From Paulinella micropora (lineage: Eukaryota; Cercozoa; Imbricatea; Euglyphida): a DNA stretch of 24,885 bases. The stretch spans positions 726,183-751,067 of the forward strand of contig BJOX01000088.1 of the NCBI GenBank assembly GCA_009731375.1. Reading direction: 5' to 3'. Positions within the stretch are counted from its first letter, which is position 1; each line of letters begins with the position of its first letter. Position numbers and translations under genes: made by a program. Positions 10,541-21,371 of the stretch are shown here, piece after piece. The notes under the pieces were generated by a model. It did not search any database. It worked only from the letters and a program-made list of their open reading frames with translations, and was not told where the DNA came from.

Positions 10541-10958
10541 TGAAAGGGTGGGTACAAAAACTACCCGTGAGCTCCTTCTGTTCGAAGGGGTTGATTTTCA
10601 TCGGTACATATTTGTGGATAGGCTGCCCAACACAGGCAGGAGATATTTCTAGTTGATCAGAAGATATTTCTAGTTGTTCAAAAGAAGTAGCAGGTGGCGT
10701 GTTCGTTCTAGCACCGGACGAGTGTTTTGCACATCAAAATAAAGCAGGCAGTTACGAAAACAGAGACAGGCAGCGCATTGACAAAAAAATCCGTGAGTGG
10801 GTAGGCACGTTCTGTTTTTCATTTGCGTTGTTTTGTCGTCTTCTAGAGTAGTGCACTTATTTTTTTTGTTTCTGTATTCATAGCTTTGGCTTCTCTTGGC
10901 GTCCATATTTGAATAATTAGTTCATACTTACTTTACTTGCATGAAATTCTGAAAAGAA

Positions 10959-13369
10959 ATGGAGTTTAGACAAAGTTGTGGGAAGTCCGCCATCGATATA
11001 TTATTTCCGGCTCTTGGCTCGGCATTCACGAAAGCTAGAGTCGCAATCCAGAAGCTTACCACGGGAAAGCTTGCCATTCTTTGTCTTCTTGCACGGTGTT
11101 TTCACCAACTACAGGAGAAAGACGCTTTAAAACTCCGCACCAGACAGACGAACCTTTGCCTCACCTACTGTACTGGGGCCAGGTGGCACCTATCTTCAGG
11201 CCTATCGATTTTAATTACAAATCCTTCCTGACTGTGGATTAGGAGAACAGATTTAGGTGACAATGTGTACGAGGGAGGCATGCTAGTTTTTGCTAGTGAC
11301 ATGGAATGCTTTGATTACGTCGGTAAGGAGGGTGCGGATTGGAATCCCCTCACTGAATGTAATGCAAGTTCAAGCCTTTTAGGCTTTGAGAAGCAAGTTT
11401 ACCCTTCGTTCTCTTCACAACCATCGAATTGGCAGATTGACATGAACAAAGGAACATCGCACACGCAAGAATTTGTGAATCCCAAGTCATCGCTTACTTC
11501 AGGCTGGCCAAAACCAATCGATGTAAGTACTGATATCCCCTCCCTTGAAGGAGAAGGTGAAAGTGAAGGTGCCCTTGCAAGTGAACCAACCACATCGAGT
11601 CAAAGTCGTGGTGAAGGTGAAGGTGCAATTGTAAGAGAACTAACCGTGGTGAGTAAAAATGGTGATCAAGGTGAAGGGACCACTGTAAGAGAAGTAACCA
11701 GTTCTCTAACCGTCATGACTCAAAATGGTGGTCAAGGTGAAGGTGCCGACTTTTTTAGAGAGCTTATCGGGGTGAGTGGCGAAGGGAGTGAACCCGTTCG
11801 CGTGGAGCCAGATTCCGGCGTTAGTGGCGTTCCCTTCATAAATGTTGACACTGCATCCATTGATGTTGGAGAAGAGGGCGTTGCTACTCTCTACGATTCA
11901 TACTCGGTCACCATTCAGAACTCTCAGCACAATGTGTTCACCATAATTGAAGTGGAGGGTCCAGATGGGTCTGGCATCCTCGCCTCCACTACTGTTGCAC
12001 TCACTATGGCTGGACTCAACATCGTGTCCGTGGAAGCAAGGAGCCCTGTAGAGGGTCAAATCAAGAACACTTATCGTGTCAATCGCAATCGGCGCGTAAT
12101 CCCTCAGAGCGAATTTGGCTCCTTGAATGAACTGATGCTACAAGCCCTTCAACAGCCTTTCAGTACAACCTACATCGCCGACAAACAACCGTCGGAACAG
12201 TTTTCTTCACCGTTTGATGCTATGGTGGAGGTTTTGTCTCCTGGAGCTGGCAAAAGCACTTCCCTCCCTAGTGGACCTGCGACTTACAAATACAGAGACC
12301 GAAACCACACCAAGCTGGACGACCCGAAAACACCGCTTCCGACGCCCTCACACAAGCGCAAAGATGGAACTGGCAGCGCATTCTTTGCGAGCTCGGACAG
12401 CACTTCCACCAGCTTGGTCGAGACGAGGGCCGAGGGCTTTCCAGCCACCCCTTGCAAGACCGCTGTCCCGCAGCCGGGCGAGGGCAAGGATTACACTCGC
12501 GACTACAATTATTCCAGCGCCACGGCAACAATGGACGCTCCCGACCACTCTCTTTCCTCCACTACTTCCTCCCCTTGCAACCAGTCGCTCTTCTTGGCCG
12601 GTTCCAGTCCAGCTCCTCAGAGAAGTCCTCGAGAATCAGCTCAGAGAAGTCCTTTAGCAGAGATTGTGGCGCGTCGAGGAACCTCCGCTAGGTCCCAACA
12701 TTCTTACTTGCGATTACATGAAGCCATCGTCTACGGATTTCATTCATTTCAGGTCGTTGACTGATGCGCTCGAGCCGAGCGTAGCCGCGAAAGCCGATAA
12801 TGAGGACGATCAGGTCAAAACCCCTCCACTGACAGAAAGTTTGTTTTCGACGCCCTACACTAAGTTATACATCCACCATTGTCTCTTCTTAGTGTTACAT
12901 CGAGCTGTTAAACAGTTCCTTGCTGAACGAGCTGAATCTTATCCGGGAGGTCTGCAAACATCTCAAGGCCAAGGACTTCCGAGACCCCTCTGACCACGCG
13001 TACCTGAATGACTGGATACTAGACCTCGAAGAGGCCAGGTCACGCGCCATCCCATTCCTTGCAAGGACTTCACTATCATGCACCATGTGGACACACATTC
13101 CAACGCATCATATTGAGTTCGCTACCATGCACTAAGGACGCATGCACTCCAACGTATCATGTTTGGTTTTCTCTATTCTTCCATTCCATTCATGCCTGCT
13201 CCACTGTGCTTGGTAAAGAATGCTAGGCAACTCGGAGTACGAGAACATCAGGGGCTGCATGAAGAGGGAGCTACAGAGCATACGCATGAAGTCAGGCTTC
13301 GATTGCTGGGTATCGCACCACACACGCAGACCAACAGACAAGAAACAAGTGAATTGGAAGTATAATTAG
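10959..13369 (+). CDS. ACT-domain protein with acidic repeats
   Basis: ACT domains are small regulatory folds that usually bind amino acids. The large exon runs to 12752 and contains one ACT-like domain at about 11896–12090 (EVEGPDGSGILAST, then MAGLNIVSVEARS). Before it lie degenerate repeats of the type GEGEGAIVRELT, and after it a Ser/Thr/Pro-rich linker. Proposed model: exon 1 10959–11182, a 60-nt intron with acceptor GATTAG, exon 2 11243–12752, exon 3 12893–13038, exon 4 13219–13369 ending TAG. All joins keep frame and the model gives 676 residues. The first exon and the start are uncertain; an alternative start is the ATG at 11280. The C-terminal exons encode a helical, charged tail (LLNELNLIREVCKHLKAKDF, then KKQVNWKYN) that I do not recognise. 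A competing +1 frame (12719–12815, MKPSSTDFIHFR) overlaps the end of exon 2, so that junction is the least certain. Confidence 0.7.
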
Positions 13370-13609
13370 GGCTTCTACTGCAAGTGCTAGTCTTGCTAAT
13401 ACCACAAATACCAGTCAGAAAGAAAAGAATGAAGTAGGAGGCCAAAGGACATAACGAAGTAAAGAAGGAATGATGAATGCATGTGAAAAGAAGTAAGAAG
13501 AAGGAAAAGACGTGAGACGTGGAAGAACAAGGATGGACAGCAGAAATTAGAAGCATGAAAAAAGAAGCAAGTAGGAGTACGAAGGAAGAATATTTCCACC
13601 CCCCCCCCC
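13370..13609. other. Purine-rich 3' flank, no gene seen
   Basis: AAAGAAAAG and GAAGAAGG-rich sequence after the ACT gene stop, ending in an 11-nt C tract at the next gap. It may be 3' untranslated sequence; I see no clear polyadenylation signal. Confidence 0.5.
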
Positions 13610-13993
13610 NNNNNNNNNNNNNNNNNNNNNNNNNNNNNNNNNNNNNNNNNNNNNNNNNNNNNNNNNNNNNNNNNNNNNNNNNNNNNNNNNNNNNNNNNNN
13701 NNNNNNNNNNNNNNNNNNNNNNNNNNNNNNNNNNNNNNNNNNNNNNNNNNNNNNNNNNNNNNNNNNNNNNNNNNNNNNNNNNNNNNNNNNNNNNNNNNNN
13801 NNNNNNNNNNNNNNNNNNNNNNNNNNNNNNNNNNNNNNNNNNNNNNNNNNNNNNNNNNNNNNNNNNNNNNNNNNNNNNNNNNNNNNNNNNNNNNNNNNNN
13901 NNNNNNNNNNNNNNNNNNNNNNNNNNNNNNNNNNNNNNNNNNNNNNNNNNNNNNNNNNNNNNNNNNNNNNNNNNNNNNNNNNNNNNNNNNNNN
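13610..13993. other. Assembly gap (384 N)
   Basis: Lies between the ACT-domain gene and the phosphatase gene and could hide 5' exons of the latter. Confidence 1.
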
Positions 13994-14260
13994 TTTTTTT
14001 TTTTTTTTTTTTTTTTTTCTCTTTTTCTCTCTTTTTCTCTCTCTTTTTTTCTCTCTTTTTCTCTCTCTTTTTCTCTCTTTTTCTCTCTCTTTATGTACGT
14101 ACGTACGTACGTACGTACGTATGTATGTATGTATGTATGTATGTATGTGTGTGTGTGTGTGTGTGTGTGTTTGTATGTGTTTATGTATGTATGTATGTAT
14201 TATGCATGTATATCTATGTATTTATGTTTGTGTTGTGTGTGTGTGTGTGTGTGTGTGGAT
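13994..14260. repeat. Poly-T, (CTTTTT)n, (ACGT)n, (ATGT)n and (TG)n tracts
   Basis: T tract, then TCTCTCTTTTT units, then ACGT/ATGT tetranucleotides from 14095, then TG repeats. 14261–14387 is unique sequence with no evident coding. Confidence 0.95.
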
Positions 14261-14387
14261 AGGCGGAGATAGAAAACGAACTTAGCAACCATTTGTTCAA
14301 ATCTTGCCAGGTGAGCCTTTCCTAGAGCATCTCTCACTATCTTTTCTTTTCTTTCCCTGGTTATTTCACTTGAAATTTATTCATCAC

Positions 14388-14522
14388 ATGGCTTGGTTTG
14401 TTTCGTTGCATAACGGTGCTGCGCAGGCGATCATGCCGGGCCTCTACATCGGAGGCGAATACACCAGCGCCGACAAGGAAATCATGCAGGTCCAGCGCTA
14501 CCGCAACGTTTACTCAACCCCC

Positions 14523-14584
<62 letters not shown>

Positions 14585-14611
14585 CCTGGGAAGGGCGGGG
14601 CTTGTCGAAAG

Positions 14612-14657
<46 letters not shown>

Positions 14658-14856
14658 AGCATACAGGCACCCGCGCCTGTAGCCAAGGAATGCTCTAAGG
14701 TACAACAGGTGGACGAAGAGTAACATAGGAATATCATGGTCACAACCTGTTGCTTGTGCGTGTGGTGTGTTGGCCCGTGCGCAGCAACTGGGTATTTCTC
14801 ACGTGCTCACCTGCAGCAAAGAACGCCCCAAGTTTCCCGAGGACTTTGCGTAACCT

Positions 14857-14922
<66 letters not shown>

Positions 14923-15732
14923 GGCGAATGTCCCAGAATTTCCGGCTAGTTCACTGTTGGAAAGATCACAAGGGAAGCACAGGCCTAGCCAGGAGTGGCG
15001 GGTGTGGGGTGGTGGCAGTTACTTAGTGTGGGGGTGTGTGGTGTGTGGTGCAGTTACTTGGTGCTGGCCGTGGAGGATCACCCCAAGAGCGACCTCTACT
15101 GCGCCTTCNNNNNNNNNNNNNNNNNNNNNNNNNNNNNNNNNNNNNNNNNNNNNNNNNNNNNNNNNNNNNNNNNNNNNNNNNNNNNNNNNNNNNNNNNNNN
15201 NNNNNNNNNNNNNNNNNNNNNNNNNNNNNNNNNNNNNNNNNNNNNNNNNNNNNNNNNNNNNNNNNNNNNNNNNNNNNNNNNNNNNNNNNNNNNNNNNNNN
15301 NNNNNNNNNNNNNNNNNNNNNNNNNNNNNNNNNNNNNNNNNNNNNNNNNNNNNNNNNNNNNNNNNNNNNNNNNNNNNNNNNNNNNNNNNNNNNNNNNNNN
15401 NNNNNNNNNNNNNNNNNNNNNNNNNNNNNNNNNNNNNNNNNNNNNNNNNNNNNNNNNNNNNNNNNNNNNNNNNNNNNNNNNNNNNNNNNNNNNNNNNNNN
15501 NNNNNNNNNNNNNNNNNNNNNNNNNNNNNNNNNNNNNNNNNNNNNNNNNNNNNNNNNNNNNNNNNNNNNNNNNNNNNNNNNNNNNNNNNNNNNNNNNNNN
15601 NNNNNNNCCCCCCCCCCCCCCCCCCCCCCCCCTCCCCGTTACCCTCCGGCCACCCGCATACACATATCTTCATGATTCAAGATCTGACCAAAGTCCGCAA
15701 TTCTCCTAAACGCGCTTACTACTAAGTAGTAG

Positions 15733-15820
<88 letters not shown>

Positions 15821-15863
15821 CAATACTCTACTACTACTACTACTACTACTACTACTGCTACTG

Positions 15864-15897
<34 letters not shown>

Positions 15898-16012
15898 TAC
15901 TACTATACTACTATACTACTACTACCTAGTACTACTACTACTGCTACTACTACTACTGCTACTACTACTACTACTAGTCTTACTACTACTAGTCTTACTA
16001 CTGCTACTACTG

Positions 16013-16065
<53 letters not shown>

Positions 16066-16348
16066 GTTGTTGTTGTTGTTGTTGTTCTCCAGAGCGCTGC
16101 TACGACTTCATATGGGAAGGTTTGAGCTCAGGAAACTGCGTGCTGGTACACTGCGAACAAGGTCTTGTTTTTACGGATACATACACACACACATACAAAC
16201 AGCGCACACACACACACGCGCAAATATACGCAAACACGAAGACATATATGTACTTATTGTCCCGCATTTTTTCTTCAGCCTGACATCAGGTAAAAAGGGG
16301 GGGGGGGGAGGAGTATTTATCATATATACTGCGTGTAGACAGATAGAT

Positions 16349-16431
<83 letters not shown>

Positions 16432-16637
16432 TCTCCCTCCTTCAGGCATCAGTCGTAGTGCGGCTGTAGCTATTTCGTTCATCATGCGTCGCTTTCGCCT
16501 CAAGGCGTGCGAGGCAGAGGTGTTGGTGCGGCGCGCCAGACCCATTATCTGCCCCAACATCGGCTTCCAGAAACAACTGCGCCGGTGACCAAACATAACG
16601 TTGAGAACGAGAATTGCGAGAGAGAGAGAGAGAGATC

Positions 16638-16671
<34 letters not shown>

Positions 16672-17255
16672 TGAGAGAGAGAGAGCGCTTTCTGGTCTGT
16701 GTGTGCAGTTACGAGAAGGAGGTGGCGGCCAAGTCGTGTCGTCGTCGCCATATCCGCTCCTTGAAGCCCCGCTACAAGCGCGACCGGTGCGGCACCCACC
16801 GCCTTGCCAAACAACATGCACCAACAACATGCACAGACCTGAGCCGACAAGGCGACCATGCTGTGTTCCAGACATAAACACTACATACACACATGCATGA
16901 GCCAACAACGCGTCGCACCCAGCCCATGGCCCTGCTTGACACACCGACCTACCTACCTACCTACCTACATACATACATACATACATTCATGCATACATAC
17001 ATACATACATACATACATACATGCATACATACATACATACGTACGTACGTACATACATACATACCTACCTACATACATACATACCTACATACATACATAC
17101 GTGCTCTGCACTGTGCGGTCATACAGGCCCCCGCGCGTGGCGTCGGACACCTTCCTGGACCGCCTGGCCGCGGACGCCGAGAACCCTGCGCACGTGGCCC
17201 CCACCGCGCCCTCACCAAGCGCCTCCAACCAGGGTCAAACAACCAGACATCGAGC

Positions 17256-17308
<53 letters not shown>

Positions 17309-17327
17309 AAGTAGTAGTAGTAGTAGC

Positions 17328-17379
<52 letters not shown>

Positions 17380-17674
17380 ATAGTAGCAGTAATAGTAGTA
17401 CTAGTAGTAGTAGTAGTAGTAGCAGCAGCAGTAGCAGTAGCAATGGTAGTGGTAGTAATGCGTAGTAATAAATAATAATAGTTTTCGTGGTGGTGGGTGA
17501 TAATGGTGGTGCACTAGTTGGCCAAAGACGATTGCTAGTACAGGCAGTGTGAAAATTTGCCCCCCNNNNNNNNNNNNNNNNNNNNNNNNNNNNNNNNNNN
17601 NNNNNNNNNNNNNNNNNNNNNNNNNNNNNNNNNNNNNNNNNNNNNNNNNNNNNNNNNNNNNNNNNNNNNNNNNN

Positions 17675-17710
<36 letters not shown>

Positions 17711-17728
17711 TCTATCTCTCTCTCTCTT

Positions 17729-17811
<83 letters not shown>

Positions 17812-18141
17812 CTCTCGCTCGCTCGCTCTCTCCAGCCCAAAATTTCTACCCTTGCGATAAAATTTCAAGTTCCCACTTGCGGGAAAACGTCAGAAGAGCT
17901 CAAAACATCTAACCGCATCAAACTTTACTTCCAACGTCAAAATGTAAGTATGAGGTTTCTGTCTGAATGTATGATTTTGGTTGTGTGTGTGTGTGTGTGT
18001 GTGTGTTGCGCAGTTACGATACACCCCAGCCCCAGCAGGGCGGGGCTGGCGCTGCAGCAGCAGCAGCAGCATGCTTCCAGCAACAACCTCAGCAAGTTAG
18101 CCAAGATCAAAGCCACCCGCCAAATCTCCAAGTAACTTGCT

Positions 18142-18201
<60 letters not shown>

Positions 18202-18235
18202 NNNNNNNNNNGCAGTAGTAGCAGCAGCAGCAGCG

Positions 18236-18281
<46 letters not shown>

Positions 18282-18384
18282 TAATACTATTTAGTAGTAG
18301 TAGTAGTAGTAGCAGCAGCAGAAGTAGTAGCAGTGGTAGCATTAGTAGCGGTAGTAGTAGCGGTAGTAATAGTAGCGGTAGTAA

Positions 18385-18478
<94 letters not shown>

Positions 18479-18687
18479 CTAGTAGTAGTAGTAGTACTTG
18501 GTAGTCAGTAGCAACGTTGTTGTTGATGTTGTCGGGACCGTTGTGTTGTAGGGAGCTTGTGTTGCCTGGTGTGCTGGGCGGGCTACGGCGGCAAGGTAGT
18601 GGCTTGGGCAGGGCGGCGGAGCGCCGGTCCAGGGAAAAGTCCGGTATCATCACCCCGGTGTCGTCCGGAGGTTGCAGCGTCACGTAG
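14388..18687 (+). CDS. Dual-specificity protein phosphatase with basic C-terminal extension
   Basis: Cysteine phosphatase that removes phosphate from Tyr and Ser/Thr of target proteins. Exons: 14388 (ATG, MAWFVSLHNG) or 14427 to about 14507; 15054–15108 into a gap; 16093–16161; 16446–16584; 16709–16786; 17127–17233; 18014–18131; 18552–18687 (TAG). From 16093 on, all joins are GT–AG and in phase. Peptides in order: IMPGLYIGGEYTSADKEIMQ, YLVLAVEDHPKSDLYCAF, RCYDFIWEGLSSGNCVLVHC, EQG joined across an intron to ISRSAAVAISFIMRRF, then CPNIGFQKQLRRYEKEV. HCEQGISRS supplies the catalytic Cys, the phosphate loop and Arg; the general-acid Asp should lie in the 15109–15607 gap. A basic, Ser/Pro/Gln-rich tail follows (SCRRRHIRSLKPRYKR, then LQQQQQH). 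The seventh exon could instead stop at TAA 18133–18135. The exon 1–2 junction is unresolved. A competing frame over the last exon (18600–18902) ends in an acidic run. Confidence 0.85.
14525..14580. repeat. 46-nt poly-C followed by (AC)n
   Basis: Pure C from 14525 to 14570 and then AC repeats, in the first phosphatase intron just after exon 1. A (GA)n tract follows at about 14614–14652. Confidence 0.97.
14856..14919. repeat. (TC)n microsatellite
   Basis: Nearly pure CT tract in the first phosphatase intron. Confidence 0.97.
15109..15631. other. Assembly gap (499 N) followed by poly-C
   Basis: Gap 15109–15607, then a C tract to about 15631. It interrupts phosphatase exon 2 after LYCAF and probably hides the exon carrying the general-acid aspartate. 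Confidence 0.99.
15727..16086. repeat. (ACT)n then (GTT)n microsatellite
   Basis: About 340 bp of ACT triplets with scattered GCT, AGT and CTT variants, then GTT triplets at 16066–16086. It ends six bases before the exon that begins at 16093, so the GTT run forms part of the polypyrimidine region of the acceptor. Confidence 0.97.
16354..16427. repeat. (TC)n microsatellite at a splice acceptor
   Basis: Pure CT tract ending shortly before acceptor CCTTCAG (16445). It effectively serves as the polypyrimidine tract for the exon carrying ISRS. Confidence 0.97.
16618..16685. repeat. (GA)n with central (TG)n
   Basis: GA–TG–GA tract within the 124-nt phosphatase intron 16585–16708. Confidence 0.95.
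16949..17100. repeat. (CTAC)n/(ATAC)n microsatellite
   Basis: ACCT, ACAT and ACGT tetranucleotides in the phosphatase intron 16787–17126. The rest of that intron shows no further structure. Confidence 0.96.
17256..17457. repeat. (AGT)n microsatellite
   Basis: AGT triplets with AGC and AAT variants, beginning about 23 nt after the phosphatase donor at 17234. 17458–17565 is unique non-coding sequence. Confidence 0.97.
17566..17807. repeat. Assembly gap, then (TC)n and (CA)n
   Basis: 109 N (17566–17674), CT repeats to about 17777, then CA repeats. All lie in the phosphatase intron 17234–18013; the remainder to 18013 has a short TG tract before the acceptor TTGCGCAG. Confidence 0.97.
18143..18505. 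repeat. 59-nt poly-C, 10-N gap, (AGC)n/(AGT)n microsatellite
   Basis: Pure C at 18143–18201, N at 18202–18211, then AGC/AGT triplets to about 18500. This fills the last phosphatase intron (18132–18551). Confidence 0.96.
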
Positions 18688-19558
18688 CGTCGCGACCTGC
18701 CCGCTGCAGACAACAGCTCGAACAGCTTAGCAAACGAGCGCCAGACGTTGCTGAAGACAAGCGTCTATGGTTCAACCACCACCTCGAGACTTTGCGCCAT
18801 GGCATGTGTACCATGTGCACTCAATCGACAACTCGACCCATCAGAAGACAAGAAGAAGAACAAGAGGAACATGAATCGGAAGAGGACGAAAACGACGTTT
18901 AGAACAAAGAGGAAAGAAAGGAAGGAAGGCAGGAGAGGAGAGGAGAGGAGAAGAGGAGCAGGAGGAGGAAAAAGAACAAGATGATGCCACGATATTTATC
19001 TTGCTTGTTACTTGTGATGACATTGTATAGGCCTCATGCTATAATATACCAGAAAGGGAGGCGGAGAGAAAGAGAGCAGCAAGGTGACAGCGTTCACAAC
19101 CACGCTGCAAACCCAAGATTTCGCTTCCCATTTAGATTATTCACTTTCAAGCACATATTTTGTAGCCCGAATCTGACAGCGTAGAAACGTACCAAGATAG
19201 AGCTTTCTTCAGGGCGTGTGACATATGTGGTTTGTATTGATATCATTGGGAAACTAGTCAAATCTTTCATTCTGTAATCGGATGTGTGGTGGGTGTTCCA
19301 AATAATTTGTTTTTCTGTACAGCAGTGCAAAAAAGACGTGTATTATTATCCATTTTCTTAACAGAAGACATTGCGTATTTTTGCACACTGCGAAATGCGC
19401 ATGATTCTGACGAATTTTTTTCACCCTTTTGGTATCTCATCTTCAATTATTGATTTTCTGAGTATATTTTCTTTTCGCTGATGCCACAGTGTACTGTTAT
19501 TTACTATTATTGCACTGTTAAATTATTTGTAGGAAACAAGGTTTTCTTAAGAAGGTAG
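18688..19558. other. No confident gene; purine-rich then AT-richer flank
   Basis: A frame open from 18600 to 18902 on the plus strand (QQLEQLSKRAPDVAEDKRLW, then an acidic EEEQEEHESEEDENDV end) overlaps the last phosphatase exon. It could be an alternative end of that gene, but I found no GT–AG join that keeps phase. 18900–18990 is GGAAG/GGAGA-rich. Nothing recognisable follows to 19558. Confidence 0.4.
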
Positions 19559-20280
19559 TCTATTGGACCGGTTACTATGTCTCGGCATCAAACTAGGGCG
19601 ACCACTAGTAAGTATTTACTCAGACAACTTTCACAGATAAGATCTATGCCGGCCCACCCGTATATAATGGCATTACTATGTTCCGGTCTCTCGGTTATCC
19701 TTGGCTTGGAGATTACGAAGTCACTCTCCGTTAGGTATTCCTCAGTCTTCGTCGTTAGGCAGCGGTTATATATATTATATTCGGTGCGCAGGGCACATAC
19801 CTCCCGAGCTAACTTTTTTTGTTGGCGTTTTTTTCCGCGGTTGTGTTGAATTTTTTTTTTCGTGTGTTCGTTCGTTAGTTAGTTAGTTCGTTAGTTCGTT
19901 CGTTAGTTAAGCACGGTGCGCCTGTTCGTCTTCTCTTTTTGACGTTACGCTTTTCAGTACTTGACGTTACGTTCACTTGAACTTCCTGACTCGGATTGTG
20001 CAGCCTCGGATTGTGCAGCCTCGGGCATTGAGCAACCGGACACTCAAAACTTGATATTTCAACTTCGGAGTTTGTTACGGTTACCGGACGGTAGTACGCC
20101 CCGATATTTAATAATAGATGATAACTCTCAGTAGTACTAACGATATGAAGACTGTAGAATACCTAAAGTCACACCGTACTGGTAGGCATTGGTAGGGACT
20201 CCGTAGTAGACTTCAGACCAAGGATAACCGACAGACCGGAACGATAAGACAGGATATAATGCAAGCTAACATGCAAGCTA
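19559..20280. other. Unclassified interval with short direct and inverted repeats
   Basis: GTTCCGGTCTCTCGGTTATC plus CTTGG at about 19680–19704 is matched by its imperfect reverse complement at about 20217–20241. TTGACGTTACG occurs twice (near 19939 and 19961). CGGATTGTGCAGCCT occurs twice near 19993–20022. A TTAG/TTCG run lies at 19866–19907, and a TATATATATTATAT motif near 19767. The mix resembles a regulatory region or an eroded long terminal repeat, but I find no defined ends. 20281–20604 shows no gene, only a short AAATTC repeat near 20555. Confidence 0.35.
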
Positions 20281-20604
20281 AGTCTAAAGATTTTGAAAAT
20301 TGATGGGAGTAGCATGAAAATGAAAGATTTTAATGTATTTTAACTATTTTAAACAAAAAAGTTCAAGTTTAAAAATTGTATTTCTATCCGTTACAACTGT
20401 TTTTCGCCGTGACCGTTAGCTATATTTTGGCTAGATTGTGGTTTTCACAGTGGCTTGCCTGAGCTTGGTTTTTCTTAGTTTTTATGTTGTTTTACATCAA
20501 AATCAACGTAATTATATCATAAGTTTAGTTTATTGAATTCTAATGATATTACTTCAAATTCAAATTCAAATTCAAATGTGACTAGAAATTTTCAAGTTGG
20601 CCAA

Positions 20605-21350
20605 GTTACTGGTGGCAGCCATTCACTTATAGTCGTTATACATACTCACATACTACTTGAACTACGCATGAAATTATATTAATACTACGTGACTAGTTTG
20701 TTCAGCATATTTACAATGCTTTTGAAGCATAAAACCGGTGCCGAAGCTTAGACTTCAAGTTGAGAGCCAATGTTTTACACTAGTCGCTGTGATACAAACT
20801 TGAAACTAGTTGCCACTCACTTGTCATCGTTATACATACTCACTGCCTACTTGAAGTATGCATGAAATTATATTAATACTAGTTTGTTTAGCATATTTAT
20901 AATGTTTTTGAAGCATAAAACCGGTGCGGAAGCTTATATTTCAGAGTGAGTGACAGTGTTTTACACTAGTCACGAGTCACATATGACTGTGACCGGCCGG
21001 GCTCAGCTCAGCGGCACTTGCCACTCACTTGTAATCGTTATACATACTCACTGCCTACTTGAAGTATGCATGAAATTATATTAACACCAGTTTGTTTAGC
21101 ATATTTATAATGTTTTTGAAGCATAAAACCGGTGCGGAAGCTTATATTATGATTAATATTTCCAGAGTGAGTCACAGTCACACGGTCACCGTTTTACACT
21201 AGTCACTGTGACACTCAGCATACTTGCCACTCAATTGTAATCGTTATACATACTCACTGCCTACTTGAAGTATGCATGAAATTATATTAATACGAGTTTG
21301 TTTAGCATATTTATAATGTTTTTGAAGCATAAAACCGGTGCGGAAGCTTA
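20605..21350. repeat. Tandem repeat of about 194–208 bp, four copies
   Basis: The block CGTTATACATACTCAC followed by GCATGAAATTATATTAATAC and AAGCATAAAACCGGTGC recurs with CGTTATA at 20634, 20828, 21036 and 21242 (spacing 194, 208, 206). Copies 2–4 are closer to each other than to copy 1. The fourth copy is truncated after its GCGGAAGCTTAG segment. No coding signal is seen. Confidence 0.93.
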
Positions 21351-21371
21351 GAAATGACGTTTATGCGCCTA

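Noticed and set aside
17069-17443. Poly-Leu, poly-Val and poly-Ser open frames over AGT/ACT tracts
   Set aside because: Triplet repeats are open in every frame, and the tract sits in a phosphatase intron.
18342-18713. Minus-strand open frame beginning MSAAGRSRRYVTLQPP
   Set aside because: It is antisense to the last phosphatase exon, which fits splice phase on the plus strand, and it runs into microsatellite.
19577-19849. 90-codon open frame MSRHQTRATT
   Set aside because: No recognisable domain, no splice or start context, and it lies in AT-rich sequence with internal repeats.
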